From assembly GCF_013373865.1 (NCBI RefSeq), contig NC_050471.1, positions 3,304,501 through 3,368,500 on the forward strand: DNA of 64,000 bases, given 5' to 3'. Of this stretch, positions 48,252-60,497 are shown one piece after another (the first letter of the stretch is position 1; the number at the start of each line of letters is the position of its first letter). The notes beneath the pieces are model-generated. The model did not search any database. It was not told the origin of the DNA and was given only the letters and a program-made list of their open reading frames with translations. The position numbers and the translations under genes were made by a program. This stretch comes from Monomorium pharaonis. Its lineage: Eukaryota > Arthropoda > Insecta > Hymenoptera > Formicidae.

Positions 48252-51054
48252 CACTCGAGCGAACAATCGCGGCCTGCTATTACCTGTCTGCGCGTTCCTT
48301 CTCCCGCGTAACAGTGCTGTTTTGAATCGCGAATTGTTGTACGGCCGCAATCTCTGGTTCTCTTGCCTACAGTGGAGTCGTTCCTCGACATGTATTCATT
48401 GCGGAACTTCGTTGATCATTCCTCTTCGTCCGTTTGCAGAGATACGTTTACGTTTCGTATTGTGTAACGTCGCCTCTTTTACTTTTCCAACCGATACGTC
48501 CGACCGAGATTCGGAGCGAGAGGAATGGCGTTTACGTTTTAAGCAAACGTGCCGCGCGATTTCAAACATTTTACGTGATTCCGGAGTATAACGTTGTAAT
48601 TTAGTGAGATGTTTAAGGATGAATTCCACGATGTATTTTAATGTTACGACTGTATAAATTAGACTAGTACGATTGTTTCCGTGGTTTTCCCAATTACGAG
48701 AACGTTTCATCTTCCCGACACACGTTTTGCATTGCGATTTAAGGCAGTGATTTACCGCGTGGATTTAAGATAAGGATCTTCGAAATCCATTATGTATATC
48801 CATAATGATTTACCGATATGCATACAACGAAACTGCTTCGTTTGCTGTAATCAAGGCAGCCGTGCCTTTCTTTCGGGCAATTTTCGCCTACAAAGTTTAC
48901 GGAGTTTACAAAAGTCATTGACGTGCATGGTCACACAAGATTTTTTATTTTTTCTGTTTTCTTTTTTTTGAACTTTGACGGACATTGAAAAAGGGGAGTT
49001 CAATGTTGTTGTTTTTTTTTTTTTGTTTTGGTTAACAGTTTTTATTGCGGTCCTGAGAATTTTATCGAATGTCCGATTGTTTTTATGGACACTTTTACAA
49101 TTATGTGTGAGTACGTTTTTTATAAGCGTCACCTACTTTTTTGTTTTTGGTACAGAGACCACGTAGTATTGTGAAGATAAAAAAAATATATATATATGTA
49201 AGAGCATGACAAAAGAAAAATATTCCTCGTTCCTCGCGATCATGCCGATTTTCGTACTTGTAAGTCGATTATTTTTCAGATGATGCGCGTCGTCTTGCGT
49301 TATCCGTTTGTTGCGTTTTTGGAAAAAAAAATCTGATATTGTTGGCACAAATCCGTACCGACACTTCAGACGACGTTTGTCTGTGACGCGCCCTCGTGCG
49401 CACAACGGCAATCGAATCGCGGATGGTTTACCTGGTAGATGCAGCAGAGCAGTGATAACCATTAGTGACAAACTTGTAGCACGTTCCGACAAGAGCGTTA
49501 ATTTCACAGTCCGTTCCATAGACAAGTCGTAGACTTTAGATATTATAACGAGAGAGAACATTGCTCGCCCGACATACGGAAGCCAAGTATTACTCACCGA
49601 GAAAGTATGTTTTCTTTTCTCATGTGTGCTGATAAGATCGATGTATTATATACTTCTCGAATAAATAAGTATCATCTAAGTTGTAGAGCAATCTGGAAAG
49701 ATTTCCGTTTGCCTTTATCGCTCAGCGATTAGCCGAGTCAGGAGTTTGTACTTTGTGTTTATTCGTCATTAATTAAACCCAAGCCGCGTTTAACACATTA
49801 CGATGTTTATTTTAATAAGAATGTTTTAAGAAGTCAATTTTTTTTAACTAAACTAGCGCAGTTCGTCTTTTCTCTTTGACATAAAAAGAAAAAGAGGCAA
49901 AATGGACCGCTCAAAAAGTTTAGCTAAAAATAACAGGCCTAATGATTAATTTAATAAAAATGCAACGACTTATTCAGTTGAAATTGTCAGAAAACCAATG
50001 TTAAATTACACATTACTTTTTTTGCGGATAACAAACGTAAACGGAATCATAAGTTTCAAGTTGCGATGCGATTGCTAGATATTTACAATTCTTGCACGCG
50101 AGTAAGAGATACGATTAGACTCGAGGTCATTATTAATTAGATTATCTTGTTGATTATACTACTGTGATTCCTTTTTGTTTGAAAATTAATAAAGCGTTTT
50201 GTTATGCATGCAGTCATCTCATTTTTTTCCCGCGATGCTTGAAACAATAAAGATACCGTCTATATAATTTCAATTTTTATTACTATGTAAAAGAATAATG
50301 TAAATAAGGAGATTACATGTCTACTTTGGAATGTAGACAAATTAAAAATTTTCATCAAAAATTCTTATCGTATGGATTGATTTGATTCGAAATCACGTCT
50401 CGGTATTTATATATACATGATATTCTTTAGGAAGTTTAGGTAATGCGTTTTTCATAGTTCTAATCACTTAAAATATATATTTCTACATACTAATATCATG
50501 TTTTTTAAAATTATCGTTAATATTTTAAGTACAGTATTTTTATTAATTATCGTTAACATTGCAAAACTTAAAACTTACATATGTTGGCATTGCAGCAGGT
50601 TGGCTAAGATAAATATTCGCTCAAAAAATTGAAAACGATCTTCTCGATTTTATGTAACATCACCTTAGATCACCTAGAATAAAATATAAAAACTTTCTCG
50701 CGCGCGTTTTCTTGTCCCGGTGGGCTTTCGAAAATCGCTTGTAAGAAACTATGCTTAAGGTTCGTCGCCAGTGAGTTGGCGAACGCTCGATCAGCCGCGC
50801 ACCGCCGCACCATGAGCACCATCTACGATGGCCGACAGTCGCAGACTCCGATACACTGCGATACACGTCGGTTGTGGTTACATTACTTTATTGACAAAAA
50901 TGTAACACCTCTATTTTTAATTGGCCATGTTACCGCCGCGCACGGCATGACAATTATCCCGATCGCGTTTATATTACTCTTGTTTCTTTAAATATTCGAG
51001 TGCCGCGTGCTCTTTACTCGAGATCTCCCGGGTCATCCTGACGTCGACGCGAAG
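48252..51054 (+). other. MTUS-like 3' UTR and spacer to hpo
   Basis: Follows the TAA at 48249-48251. Poly(A) signals AATAAA lie at about 49660-49665 and 50188-50193, giving possible 3' UTRs of 1.4 and 1.95 kb. After about 50200 the DNA is AT-rich spacer. From 50690 it becomes more GC-rich toward the hpo start. No other gene recognised. Confidence 0.5.
50188..50193 (+). terminator. candidate poly(A) signal of the MTUS-like gene
   Basis: AATAAA in the context GAAAATTAATAAAGCG, followed by a T-rich stretch, about 1.94 kb after the stop codon. An earlier AATAAA at 49660 is an alternative. Confidence 0.4.
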
Positions 51055-54000
51055 ATGTCTTCTAAGAGGTATGCTTGATTGTTTTTACTTAGCATATTCC
51101 TTTTTTCGTTTCCTTCCTCCCCGTCATATCCTCTCTATCCGTCCTTTTTACATTTCGACACGCGCTGACTCCGCGCCGTATTGTCTTTGGAAAATTATTT
51201 TTAGCGACGAAACGGAACATTCTGGATTATCCGGCGAACGGTTTTCGGCTCTCCGATGGTTGACCTTCCCCTCTCGACTCTTTGTCCCTTTGTTAACTTG
51301 AGGTCGTTTTTGCGATTGTTTACCACATTGCAATCTCTTCTTCGAAATCTCCTCGCACAACGAAATAATTTCCGTTGTTACGCGCAAATTTTTCAATCCT
51401 ACCGATGCGAAATTAAAACAGCCGATAGACGAACTTAATCTATTAAGATTTTTCGAGTTATTCCAGCCAAAAATAAGTCGTGTATAAAGCGTATGAGTGG
51501 TTCTTTCACTCGCAGCTTCTAGCAAGATGAACATTTTCTCTTCAGAAATTGTACATTTTTATTGTTATATTTTTAGCGAATTGAAAAAGTTATCGGAGGA
51601 AAGTCTGACGAGACAGCCTGAAGAAGTGTTTGACATTATATGCAAGCTGGGAGAAGGGTAAATCTCTATTGTTTACCAACTGATAAAGACTTCTGTTTTC
51701 ACTGTTTCTAAATATGATCTTCTGTATAGATCTTATGGGTCAGTTTACAAAGCTTTGCACAAGGAAAGTGGCCAGGTGTTGGCTATTAAACAAGTGCCAG
51801 TGGATACCGATCTGCAGGAGATTATTAAGGAAATATCAATTATGCAACAATGCGACTCTCCATATGTTGTTAAATATTATGGAAGTTACTTTAAAAATAC
51901 AGATTTATGGGTAAGTTGGATGTGCATACATTGTATCTTAATATTGTGAATAAACCAGACAATTTTATTGATACCATTGTAACTTTCAGATTGTAATGGA
52001 ATATTGTGGAGCTGGTTCTGTTAGTGATATTATGAGGTTAAGGAAGAAGACCCTACAGGAAGACGAGATTGCTACAATTCTGAGCGACACTTTGAAAGGG
52101 CTGGAATACCTTCATTTAAGAAGAAAAATTCATAGAGATATCAAGGCTGGAAATATTCTTCTTAATAATGAAGGCCATGCGAAATTGGCTGACTTTGGTG
52201 TCGCAGGCCAATTAACGGTGAGTTATAAAAAGAGAGAGAGAGACAGAGAGACATTTTTCGAACAAATTTGAAATAAACTGGATTCTTTGAAACAGGATAC
52301 CATGGCTAAGCGTAACACAGTCATTGGTACACCTTTCTGGATGGCTCCGGAAGTGATACAAGAGATTGGTTATGATTGCGTAGCCGACATATGGTCTCTG
52401 GGAATTACGGCCTTGGAGATGGCCGAAGGCAAACCACCGTATGGTGACATACATCCAATGAGAGCAATATTTATGATTCCGACTAAACCACCACCTAGCT
52501 TTAGAGAACCCGATCAGTGGAGTCCAGAGTTTATCGATTTTGTCAGTGGGTGCCTTGTAAAAAATCCTGAAGAAAGAGCCACCGCGACCGAACTTTTGCA
52601 GCATGAATTCATTGGTGAGTGTTAATATTTGCATTTAATATTTTGTTTATTAACTAATAAATTTGTATGTGTCATGATTGTAGGTAATGCGAAACAGCCA
52701 AGTATCTTGAGCCAAATGATTGCCGAAGCTCATGAGATACGAGAAAAACAGAGCGCGCATAGAGCTCACATTATAAACAATGTGGCGATTAAAAGTCAAA
52801 GCCAGGCGGATGATTCGGTAAATATTTATATAAAACTAGTTTATATACGAATATATACGTGTGTGCATATATATGTAATACTTCAACTCTGTCGTAGGAT
52901 GAGGACGATTGTAGTGGAACCATGAAACCATTACCAGAAGATAGTAGGACTTTAGTGCCGAGTGATCTTCCAGACACGGGTACTTTAGTTTCGGCGTTAG
53001 ACTTGGGTACAATGGTTATTAATAGTGATACCGATACCGAAGCTACCATGAAGAGTTAGTAGATATCTGAATTAATCTCCAAATTCTAGCAGAAAAGTGA
53101 TTTTTCTAATATCGACGTTCTCATTTTCAGGACATAATACTGGTTCTGTGGAATCCGGCAAAAAATATCGACCTTTATTCTTAGATCACTTTGACAAAAA
53201 AGAAGCGCCTGAGATTGGAAAGGTAATTTCTCTTATATTATTTTAAGTATTTAGGCATGATTTAGGTTTAAAATATTGATAATACTGAATAATATTTCAT
53301 AGGGTAATGGACAGATGTTAGGAGCGCACAATATGGAAAATGCAAGCAAATTGGAGCAACCGAGTCCAACTGAATCTCATAGGTTTCAAAGTCATTTGCA
53401 ACTACAGCTGCAGAATCAGATCTCTCATCCCGTACCAGAACAGCCATATAACAATATACCGAAATTTCAAAATGTCTTCACGGAACGTGATTTCGACTTT
53501 GTGAGTAAATTTTTAGCACTTAATTTAATAATTTACATAATTAATATTTATGCGTAATATATATGCTCTGATTATTAATGTAACAGTAAAACGGCTAGTC
53601 ACTTTGCATATTTTATAATACCTCTATCAGATTATTCATTGGAGATTGAAGATTAGAGGGGATATTAATCAATTTTTATTTAATATTTAATTCAATTTAA
53701 TTTAATCTTTTTAAATTTATGTGTAATATAATTTATTATTTAATTTTAATTTAATCAAATTTTTTTAATACGCATCATTTTATTTAATTGAATTTTAATT
53801 TTTACTTTGCAATCCTCGATTTTCAATGCATAATTTGATATTAGCTTAACAATGTACAATTCACATTCTCTGCACCAAGTGCATTGGAATAATGTCACTT
53901 TTGGCCTTTATAAAACAAGGATTAACAAACTTAAATATATAGAACAAAGATAAACTTAAATATATAGAGAAGCCGTATCCTGCAGTTGAAGTTTCTCTCC

Positions 54001-54144
54001 TATGAAGAACTGCAGCAACGAATGGCCAGTTTGGATGCAGAAATGGAGCGGGAGATTGACGAGTTGAGAAAAAGGTATCAGACGAAGAGACAACCTATTC
54101 TGGATGCCATGGACACCAAACGGAAACGTCAACAGAATTTCTAA
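51055..54144 (+). CDS. hpo: Hippo serine/threonine kinase (MST1/2, STK3/4 orthologue)
   Basis: Core kinase of the Hippo pathway. It phosphorylates and activates Warts/LATS with Salvador and Mats, restraining Yorkie and organ growth. Ten exons give 520 aa: 51055-51068, 51577-51657, 51730-51910, 51990-52217, 52296-52614, 52684-52817, 52898-53054, 53131-53222, 53303-53500 and 53986-54144. The kinase domain covers about residues 24-276: glycine loop GEGSYGSV, LAIK lysine 52, HRDIKAGN with catalytic Asp142, DFG Asp160, and activation-loop KRNTVIGTPFWMAPE with Thr180, equivalent to MST2 Thr180. The linker has Thr-Met motifs at 327, 357 and 369, like those that, when autophosphorylated in MST1/2, bind MOB1 and SLMAP. 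The C-terminal SARAH domain (about 466-513) has FLSYEELQQRM and QPILDAMDTKRKRQQNF. All catalytic residues are intact. Drosophila Hpo is longer (669 aa); this length is closer to vertebrate MST1/2 (487-491 aa). Confidence 0.97.
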
Positions 54145-57100
54145 CAGTCCTCCTTTACGCGAATAAGCAATGACGAATAGACAAAGGGTGTACAGTTGTA
54201 TAAATGAATAGATTTTATTCGCGTCACATCCCTGGTGATTTCATCAAAGAGAAGAACATTGCTCCCATACCGTGAATATTTTACCTCATAAAACGGACAA
54301 ACGTGTAGCGACTGTGAATGTTTCCTGTTTACTCGCGAATCACAATGTCGCTTTTCTTTATGAATCCCGGGGTATTATAGCTAGTACCCATATAAACAAA
54401 AAGATATTTTTTACATTTCTGAAAGATATTTGTCATATCTTGAGATGTCTTGCATTTTTTCGAAAAGCTCTGAAAAGATCTTTTAGATCTTTTGATAGAA
54501 AGATACTTGTGCAACATTTTGAGATATTATTTCAGGAATCTGTGGAAATGTATTGAGGATATCTTTTAGAAATTTAAAAAAAGACATATGACAAATATCT
54601 TAAAAGTATCTTTTAAGATGTTATTTAGACATCTTTTAGAATTATCTGAAAGATATCTTTAATGTGATATCTTTTAGATATCCACAAGACCTCGATGTTT
54701 TTTGGGTAATAGCTGAGAACCTCATGTCATCAATGTAAATTATTTTACGTGATTTAGGTGAAGAAACAATCACTATACTTAATTTTTATATTACGTTTAC
54801 CTATATTTACTGTTAAATATATCCTATTCTTATAGAAATATTAAGAGAGACTCCTCTAGGGTCGTTAGAAAATAAAAATAAATGCAATAGGAATGCAGAA
54901 ACAGATGCATCATGATCGCGATTGTTTTTTATTCGAGAATGAAATTTCTACATTTACTTGAAAAAAAAAATCGGTATTTTGTATCGCCATACGCTAGTCA
55001 TTTATAATGCCATTTTATCCAGGATATGAAAAGACCATTATTCACATAAAATGCACTTAAACGGTTAGCATTTGAACAATTCTTCAGTGTGTGAATGCTC
55101 TATTTAATCATGACAGTTTAAAATAAGTGAACAAGGCTGTAAGATTTAATTTACCTTTTATTTTATTATTTACTGCCATAGGTAGACTCTCCATTCATTT
55201 GTCTACTAATATTAACTAACTCTTAGGTTTTATGTCGATTTTCTAAATAATTATATTTACTTTTCAAGTTGCAAACATATGTCAAACACCAATATGATCA
55301 TGTAATTCTAAAGTAATGAATAGTGTTCTTCAGTATGCAGCACCATGATAAAAAAATGATGCCGCATTTTAATAAGATATTTCGTAAACGATCTTACTAG
55401 TATTAGTCTTCCGCGCGCCGTATTAGAAAGTATTTTCCACTACGCTATAATTTACTCATAATATGGAAATTGTTGAAACTGAAATTTATCAGATTCCAGT
55501 AATGATATAACGGTATTTTTAGAATAATATAAAAGTTCGTAATGCCTTACAACAATTAGTTTATGTATAAAGCACTAAAAATTTTTGACCACATATTTTT
55601 TTGTGAGCGTTACAAAATAAATATATTTGTACGTGCCATTAATACATATGGCAAAATAAACACAGTGGAAGAATAATTCCTTGCTGACGATTGGGCTATT
55701 TTACAAATAGTGGAAATAAAATATACTTACATGCGCTATTAGCCAGAACTGATCTGCAACTTTCTTCTTTTAGAAAATAATACAGAATAACGACATATTT
55801 TTGATATAGAAGATATGCCCATTGTCATTGAAATAAAGTCCAAATTTGAGACATATATTAGCCATAATTCTGATACTCGCAAACAAAAGTGTAACACTGA
55901 CGATGTTTTCCAACTAACAAATAATTAATTTGCTTCACAAAATAAAATTGTGCTTCAATCGTTTTATACATAAAATGCAATATATAAAATTGTACATAAT
56001 TTTTTCTAGAAGTTTTTTTAAATAATTCACAATCATGTACATTTAATCGATTTTTATATGTTAAAATTGTGATTTTATTGTATTCTTATTTCACAATTTA
56101 TACAATACATCAGGAACACGAGCATATTTGTAAATTGCATTCTTATATAAAATTATAGATTTACAAACTTTATATTCTTGCAGTTTGTGCTGCTGTAAAA
56201 TCTTCCTTCCTAAATTTATAATCTGCGTTTATTAATGTTCTGCGATATCTATTTTAGGATTTAAAAAGTAAAATGGACAGAAATCTACACAAAAATGTTA
56301 CAAAAAAGTACACTAATGCATTTTTCTACATGACTGTCAGTCATTTAGCCTTAGCTAGCAATCACTTTTCATACGCGAGAATTTATAGTTACATATTTCA
56401 TAAAGCAACGTAATAATCCATTTTTATTTTTCCACTTGGAGATATGGCTTTGTATTCCTATCTAATCATGACAGTTTTATGACAACATGATTTTGTATTG
56501 TACAATCTATTACAGTGTTTGGCTGAAATATAGAGACTGAAGGCAGAAGTATGTTTTTCCCGAGTGAATGATTTAGTAAAATATAGTCTGATAATAGAAC
56601 GTAACAACATATGGAATGATTACTATTTATATTAAAGCGAGATATTATTAATACATATTTTGTTTTAAGATAATTACAAGAGCAAATATTAACATGCTGC
56701 CTTTTCAATCAATTTGTTTAATAACAATAAAATATTATACAAACTATACGCATTTGATCTCTTCAGTTTGATCTTTTATTAATGATACAACTGTATCATT
56801 TATGTTAATCCTATTATTAAGTACCTTGTGCATACAACATTTTTTTGTACATTTATGCAAAGTTTTGATCCAAGTTAATTTCTAAGTTATACTAGATTGG
56901 AAACTGGACGGCATATAAAAATATATAAAGAATGTTTTATTAAACAGTTATCAATAAATATGATAAAAGTTATCAATATAAATGCACTTTTATCACGTAC
57001 AGGGACACTAAACATGCATCGTCCAACAAAGTCTTGAGAGCTACCTACCGTTAATCTTTAAATTGGAAACAGTTTCTGTGATGTGTAAAATATTCTAAAA

Positions 57101-57194
57101 TATATTTTTATGAAATTTTTTTGTGATAAGAGGCACATACTCTGTTACTTTTTTATCATTATGCTTATACGTCGATCTTTAAAATTCACTTGGC
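54145..57194. other. convergent spacer between hpo and SNX17
   Basis: AT-rich, with no coding signal. It contains the hpo 3' UTR on the plus strand and the SNX17 3' UTR on the minus strand; a minus-strand poly(A) signal candidate is TTTATT at 56936-56941. An inverted-repeat element sits at 54385-54706. Nothing else recognised. Confidence 0.5.
54385..54706. mobile_element. inverted-repeat element with TACCCA termini and GATATCTTTTAGATATC-like core
   Basis: The left end (CTAGTACCCATATAAACA) matches the complement of the right end (CTATTACCCAAAAAACA). The interior, 54410-54690, is a dense set of self-complementary words such as AGATATCTTTTAGATATC, GATATTTGTCATATCTTGAG and AAGATCTTTTAGATCTTTT, spaced about 20-40 bp apart in both orientations. 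About 320 bp with no coding capacity. Fits a MITE with internal palindromic subrepeats, inserted downstream of the hpo stop codon. Confidence 0.5.
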
Positions 57195-59086
57195 TCATAA
57201 ATCGTCGTCCCCTATCATACGAAAAACATTATTCTCCACAACATCCAGATCCGTTGTTTGAGTTTTATCAGCAACAGTTCTTGAATTGTCTGATTTTTTT
57301 GACGTCACAGCCGACCATTTGTTAGCAAGTTTCTTAATAATTGGCCCCGATTTAGAATGATTGTCATTGGCACATTCTCGCAGTGGTGATCTCGTCATGA
57401 CGCGACTCTGACCGTCCCGCATAACGTACGTCCAGGATTTCCCAGGTTCTGCCTACAAATATTTACATGTTTACGAACAAATAGATTTGATTTAAGCATT
57501 TGAGTTATCTAAAACAGTTTATATAACAACCTGAATTCTACTTCCTACTACGCATTTCTGCAACAACTCGTCAATCATGGCTTGCAGACAAACAGACATT
57601 AAAATTGCTTGCTCGGATACAATCGTAATCCATTGTAATTCATTCCTAGCAATTAGATATTCGAAGGATAACTCCAGACTGCATTCGTTATTATCTTCAT
57701 AATGATCCGTTCCCTAGACGCATTAATAATTCAAAACAATATTCAAAGTCAACAAACTTTTCCATTAAAATCTATTCGCATAGCACTTACATTTTGTATA
57801 GTAGTAATACGCCAGCATCGCATTCGCGATACTTTAAACACAACTTCGTGCTCTTTTGACGAAGATAAGACGCGTAAATTTAATTCATTTCCACCTATAG
57901 CGAGCAATACTTTCGAGTTATGTTCGGGATAATCGCAGTAACATGCTGCAAACTGTATGTAGCCATAGTATTTCAAATTACGAACTATATTCAGGTACTG
58001 AAATAATTAAACGACATCGTAAATTACTCGACAATATTATATATTTATTTTTAACGCGAATAAACATACCTCTTTTCTGTTCTCGGATTTTTGCAAGTTC
58101 TCCAATTGATGCTGAACCTCCTTTGTAACCAGAATCCAACCGCTGCGAATTTCTGCAGCCGCTTGGAGGTACAGTAAATTTAGCGTTACCGGATCACTCA
58201 ATAACTCAACATCATACGCTATGTCCCAGTAATTTTTTCTAAGAACAATTTTCGTGCCCGTAGAACTCATGTATTTGTACGTTATAAATGGTGATTCAAA
58301 GTCTTGTAATTTTCGCAATACTGAGACAAAAAAACATTGAAAAATAAAACATACAATGTAGAGTACAATAAAATGCTGTAAGAATAAACATACTTACTTT
58401 TAATACTACCGGATAATTCATCTTGTACAATAATAAATAACGCAAAATGGAAATAGTATTTTTCTGCTAGCTTTATATGTTTGTATATTTTCTGTAGAAA
58501 GGAATAAAAATATTTTAACGATCATCGCGCACGTACATTTATTTTTTATGTACCTATTAATTGGAAATAATATACCTTTAAAATTTCACCAGAATACTCT
58601 CCTGGCGAAGCATTTAACGAAATTTTTGATCCATTCATAAGAAATACATCTAAAGTCTCCTGCTCAGACAAACCATCAGCTGTCTCTTGCTGCGCGCTTA
58701 ATAAAAATCCATTTAATATCTCCGAGTTATTTATTGCTATATTTTGACCGATGGATTGAATATATTTCTCCAGAGCCAACCGCCGCTCCTCTTGCTGAGT
58801 AGAGGTCAAGGGAAAGAGTTTCTTGGGAGGAAATACAGGTAGGGATATGTCGAGGTCCTTCGACAGTTGTACATGCAGATTGTGCAGCTGCTTATATCTC
58901 GCGGTACAATGAAACAATCCATTGATGTGAATATTATATCCCTGCAATTCACAGAAAACATTATATTGATGTATGAACAATTAAGCATACAATATACTAT
59001 AAATAATAAAGTGTTTTAATACTCACGATGTATGTATTCCCAGTTCCATCCACAAATTCCTGAGTATCTGGTATAGAAAAGTGCAT
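57195..59086 (-). CDS. Snx17: Sorting nexin 17
   Basis: Endosomal cargo adaptor that recycles NPxY-bearing receptors (in vertebrates LRP1, integrin beta-1 and others) to the cell surface through the Retriever/Commander complex. Seven exons give 472 aa (human 470): 59086-59027, 58941-58576, 58491-58398, 58320-58070, 57997-57791, 57713-57531 and 57452-57195. The PX domain at about residues 1-108 starts MHFSIPDTQEF and includes the ARYKQL arginine and FPPKKLFPLT, for PI3P binding. The FERM-like module follows (about 115-390), with KIVLRKNYWDIAYD, LNLLYLQ, GWILVTKE and RMRCWRITT matching SNX17 rather than SNX27 or SNX31. The C-terminus ends IGDDDL, close to the conserved IGDEDL tail that docks on Retriever. 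All junctions are GT/AG and in phase. Transcribed away from CDC40 and toward hpo. Confidence 0.95.
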
Positions 59087-60497
59087 CTTGATAGTACAAA
59101 AATATATTTAGAGACAAAAATATCGTTATCAAATCACATTATCCACAGTGAAATTCCTTAACTTCTTGGTATACCCTCGTCAGCGTGGCAGCATCTGGAA
59201 AGGGAGGACGAACCGTTAAACATAAAAAATTCGCTGGAGTGAGAACTGTGTCTAAAATTAACACGTGGGATTTTGTAAGCCGTTGCGTGAGTCATTATTA
59301 TTCGCCACCAAGCGAAGCGTTCTCGGGAATACGAGCGAGACGATATTCAGTCCGCCCACCGTCCGTGTCTTTCTCTCTCTCTCTCTTTCTTCCTCTCGGT
59401 GAGGAGGAATGACCCCGAGAGAGATCCGGATAGTGATGGAAAGAACGTAAAAAGCGATGCCCTAATAATCCCGAAGCCACCGCGGCCAGCCACGGGAGAT
59501 TTTTCTCGTCGATCCGGAGTTCGCGCGCCTGTTATTTATTTTATTACTTCACGCGTCATTTCGCGTATACTCACATATTGCCGCGGGACTTTCGTCGTTT
59601 GCGGGACCGCATACGTACGTGACAACGGGCCTAATCGCTCGCTCCCGCCCACTCGCGCGTTTCACGCGATTGTTGTTACTGACAGTACGCATTTGCATCC
59701 CACAACGGTTCACCGCGAGCGGGAGAACGTGCGTCGTGGACCGCACCGCGGTCGCGTCGTCGCACGTCAGATGCGCTCGCAGGTTCGCGCGTGAATGACG
59801 CATTAGCTCCGTTTGCACGCGACGACACACGAATGCGGTTAATGTGTCATACGGAGGAATGAACCGAGACATACTCGGCACAAATCTGAAAATACAGTTA
59901 GATAATGCCACGAGAGTACCTCTATCGCTAGTTAGAACAATCCTTCGAGAAAAATCAAAAAGATCGAATATACTTTAATTTAGGTTTTCACGAAGGTAAA
60001 AATATGTTAAGAAACTATCCTATGTTGTCTCATGAAAATGTATTCCTTAAGCGATAAACTACGTTACCTTTTAAAATTAAAATTTTAAAAGCGCATACAG
60101 TCATATTTTAACTCGGTCTTCGAGAATTCACGGTTCCCGACAGTTCCCAACCACGCGTCGATCGTAATGAAAATCAATGAAAAAGGTAGATGAGATTGAT
60201 GAGAAAATTTAGTCGTATAGATGTCGCGAATAACATTGGTTAAGTTGGAGTTTGGGTTTAGTTTTATCCAGTTTTATCGGTTTCATTAACCACTGTTGAC
60301 CACTGTACTTGACTGTACTCTTGTATTTCTGTGATTTCTGCAACATTTTGATTTTTTTTTACAAATAAACGTCATCTCAACAAGCATAGATCGAATTGTT
60401 AGTGTATACAAAGGGACGGGTGCCTTGAACGGAAGAAGCTTCTTCCTGATATTCCTCATTCAATGCGCGGTTCTTAGGTTTCTTTCTGCATGAAATT
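59087..60497. promoter_or_regulatory. divergent promoter region between SNX17 and CDC40
   Basis: A 1.4-kb spacer between two start codons that point away from each other. CpG-rich from about 59300 to 59830, including a CT-rich stretch near 59370-59395, and AT-rich on both sides. The CpG block may serve both genes. The short open frames on both strands in the GC-rich part look like chance. No TATA box assigned. Confidence 0.45.
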
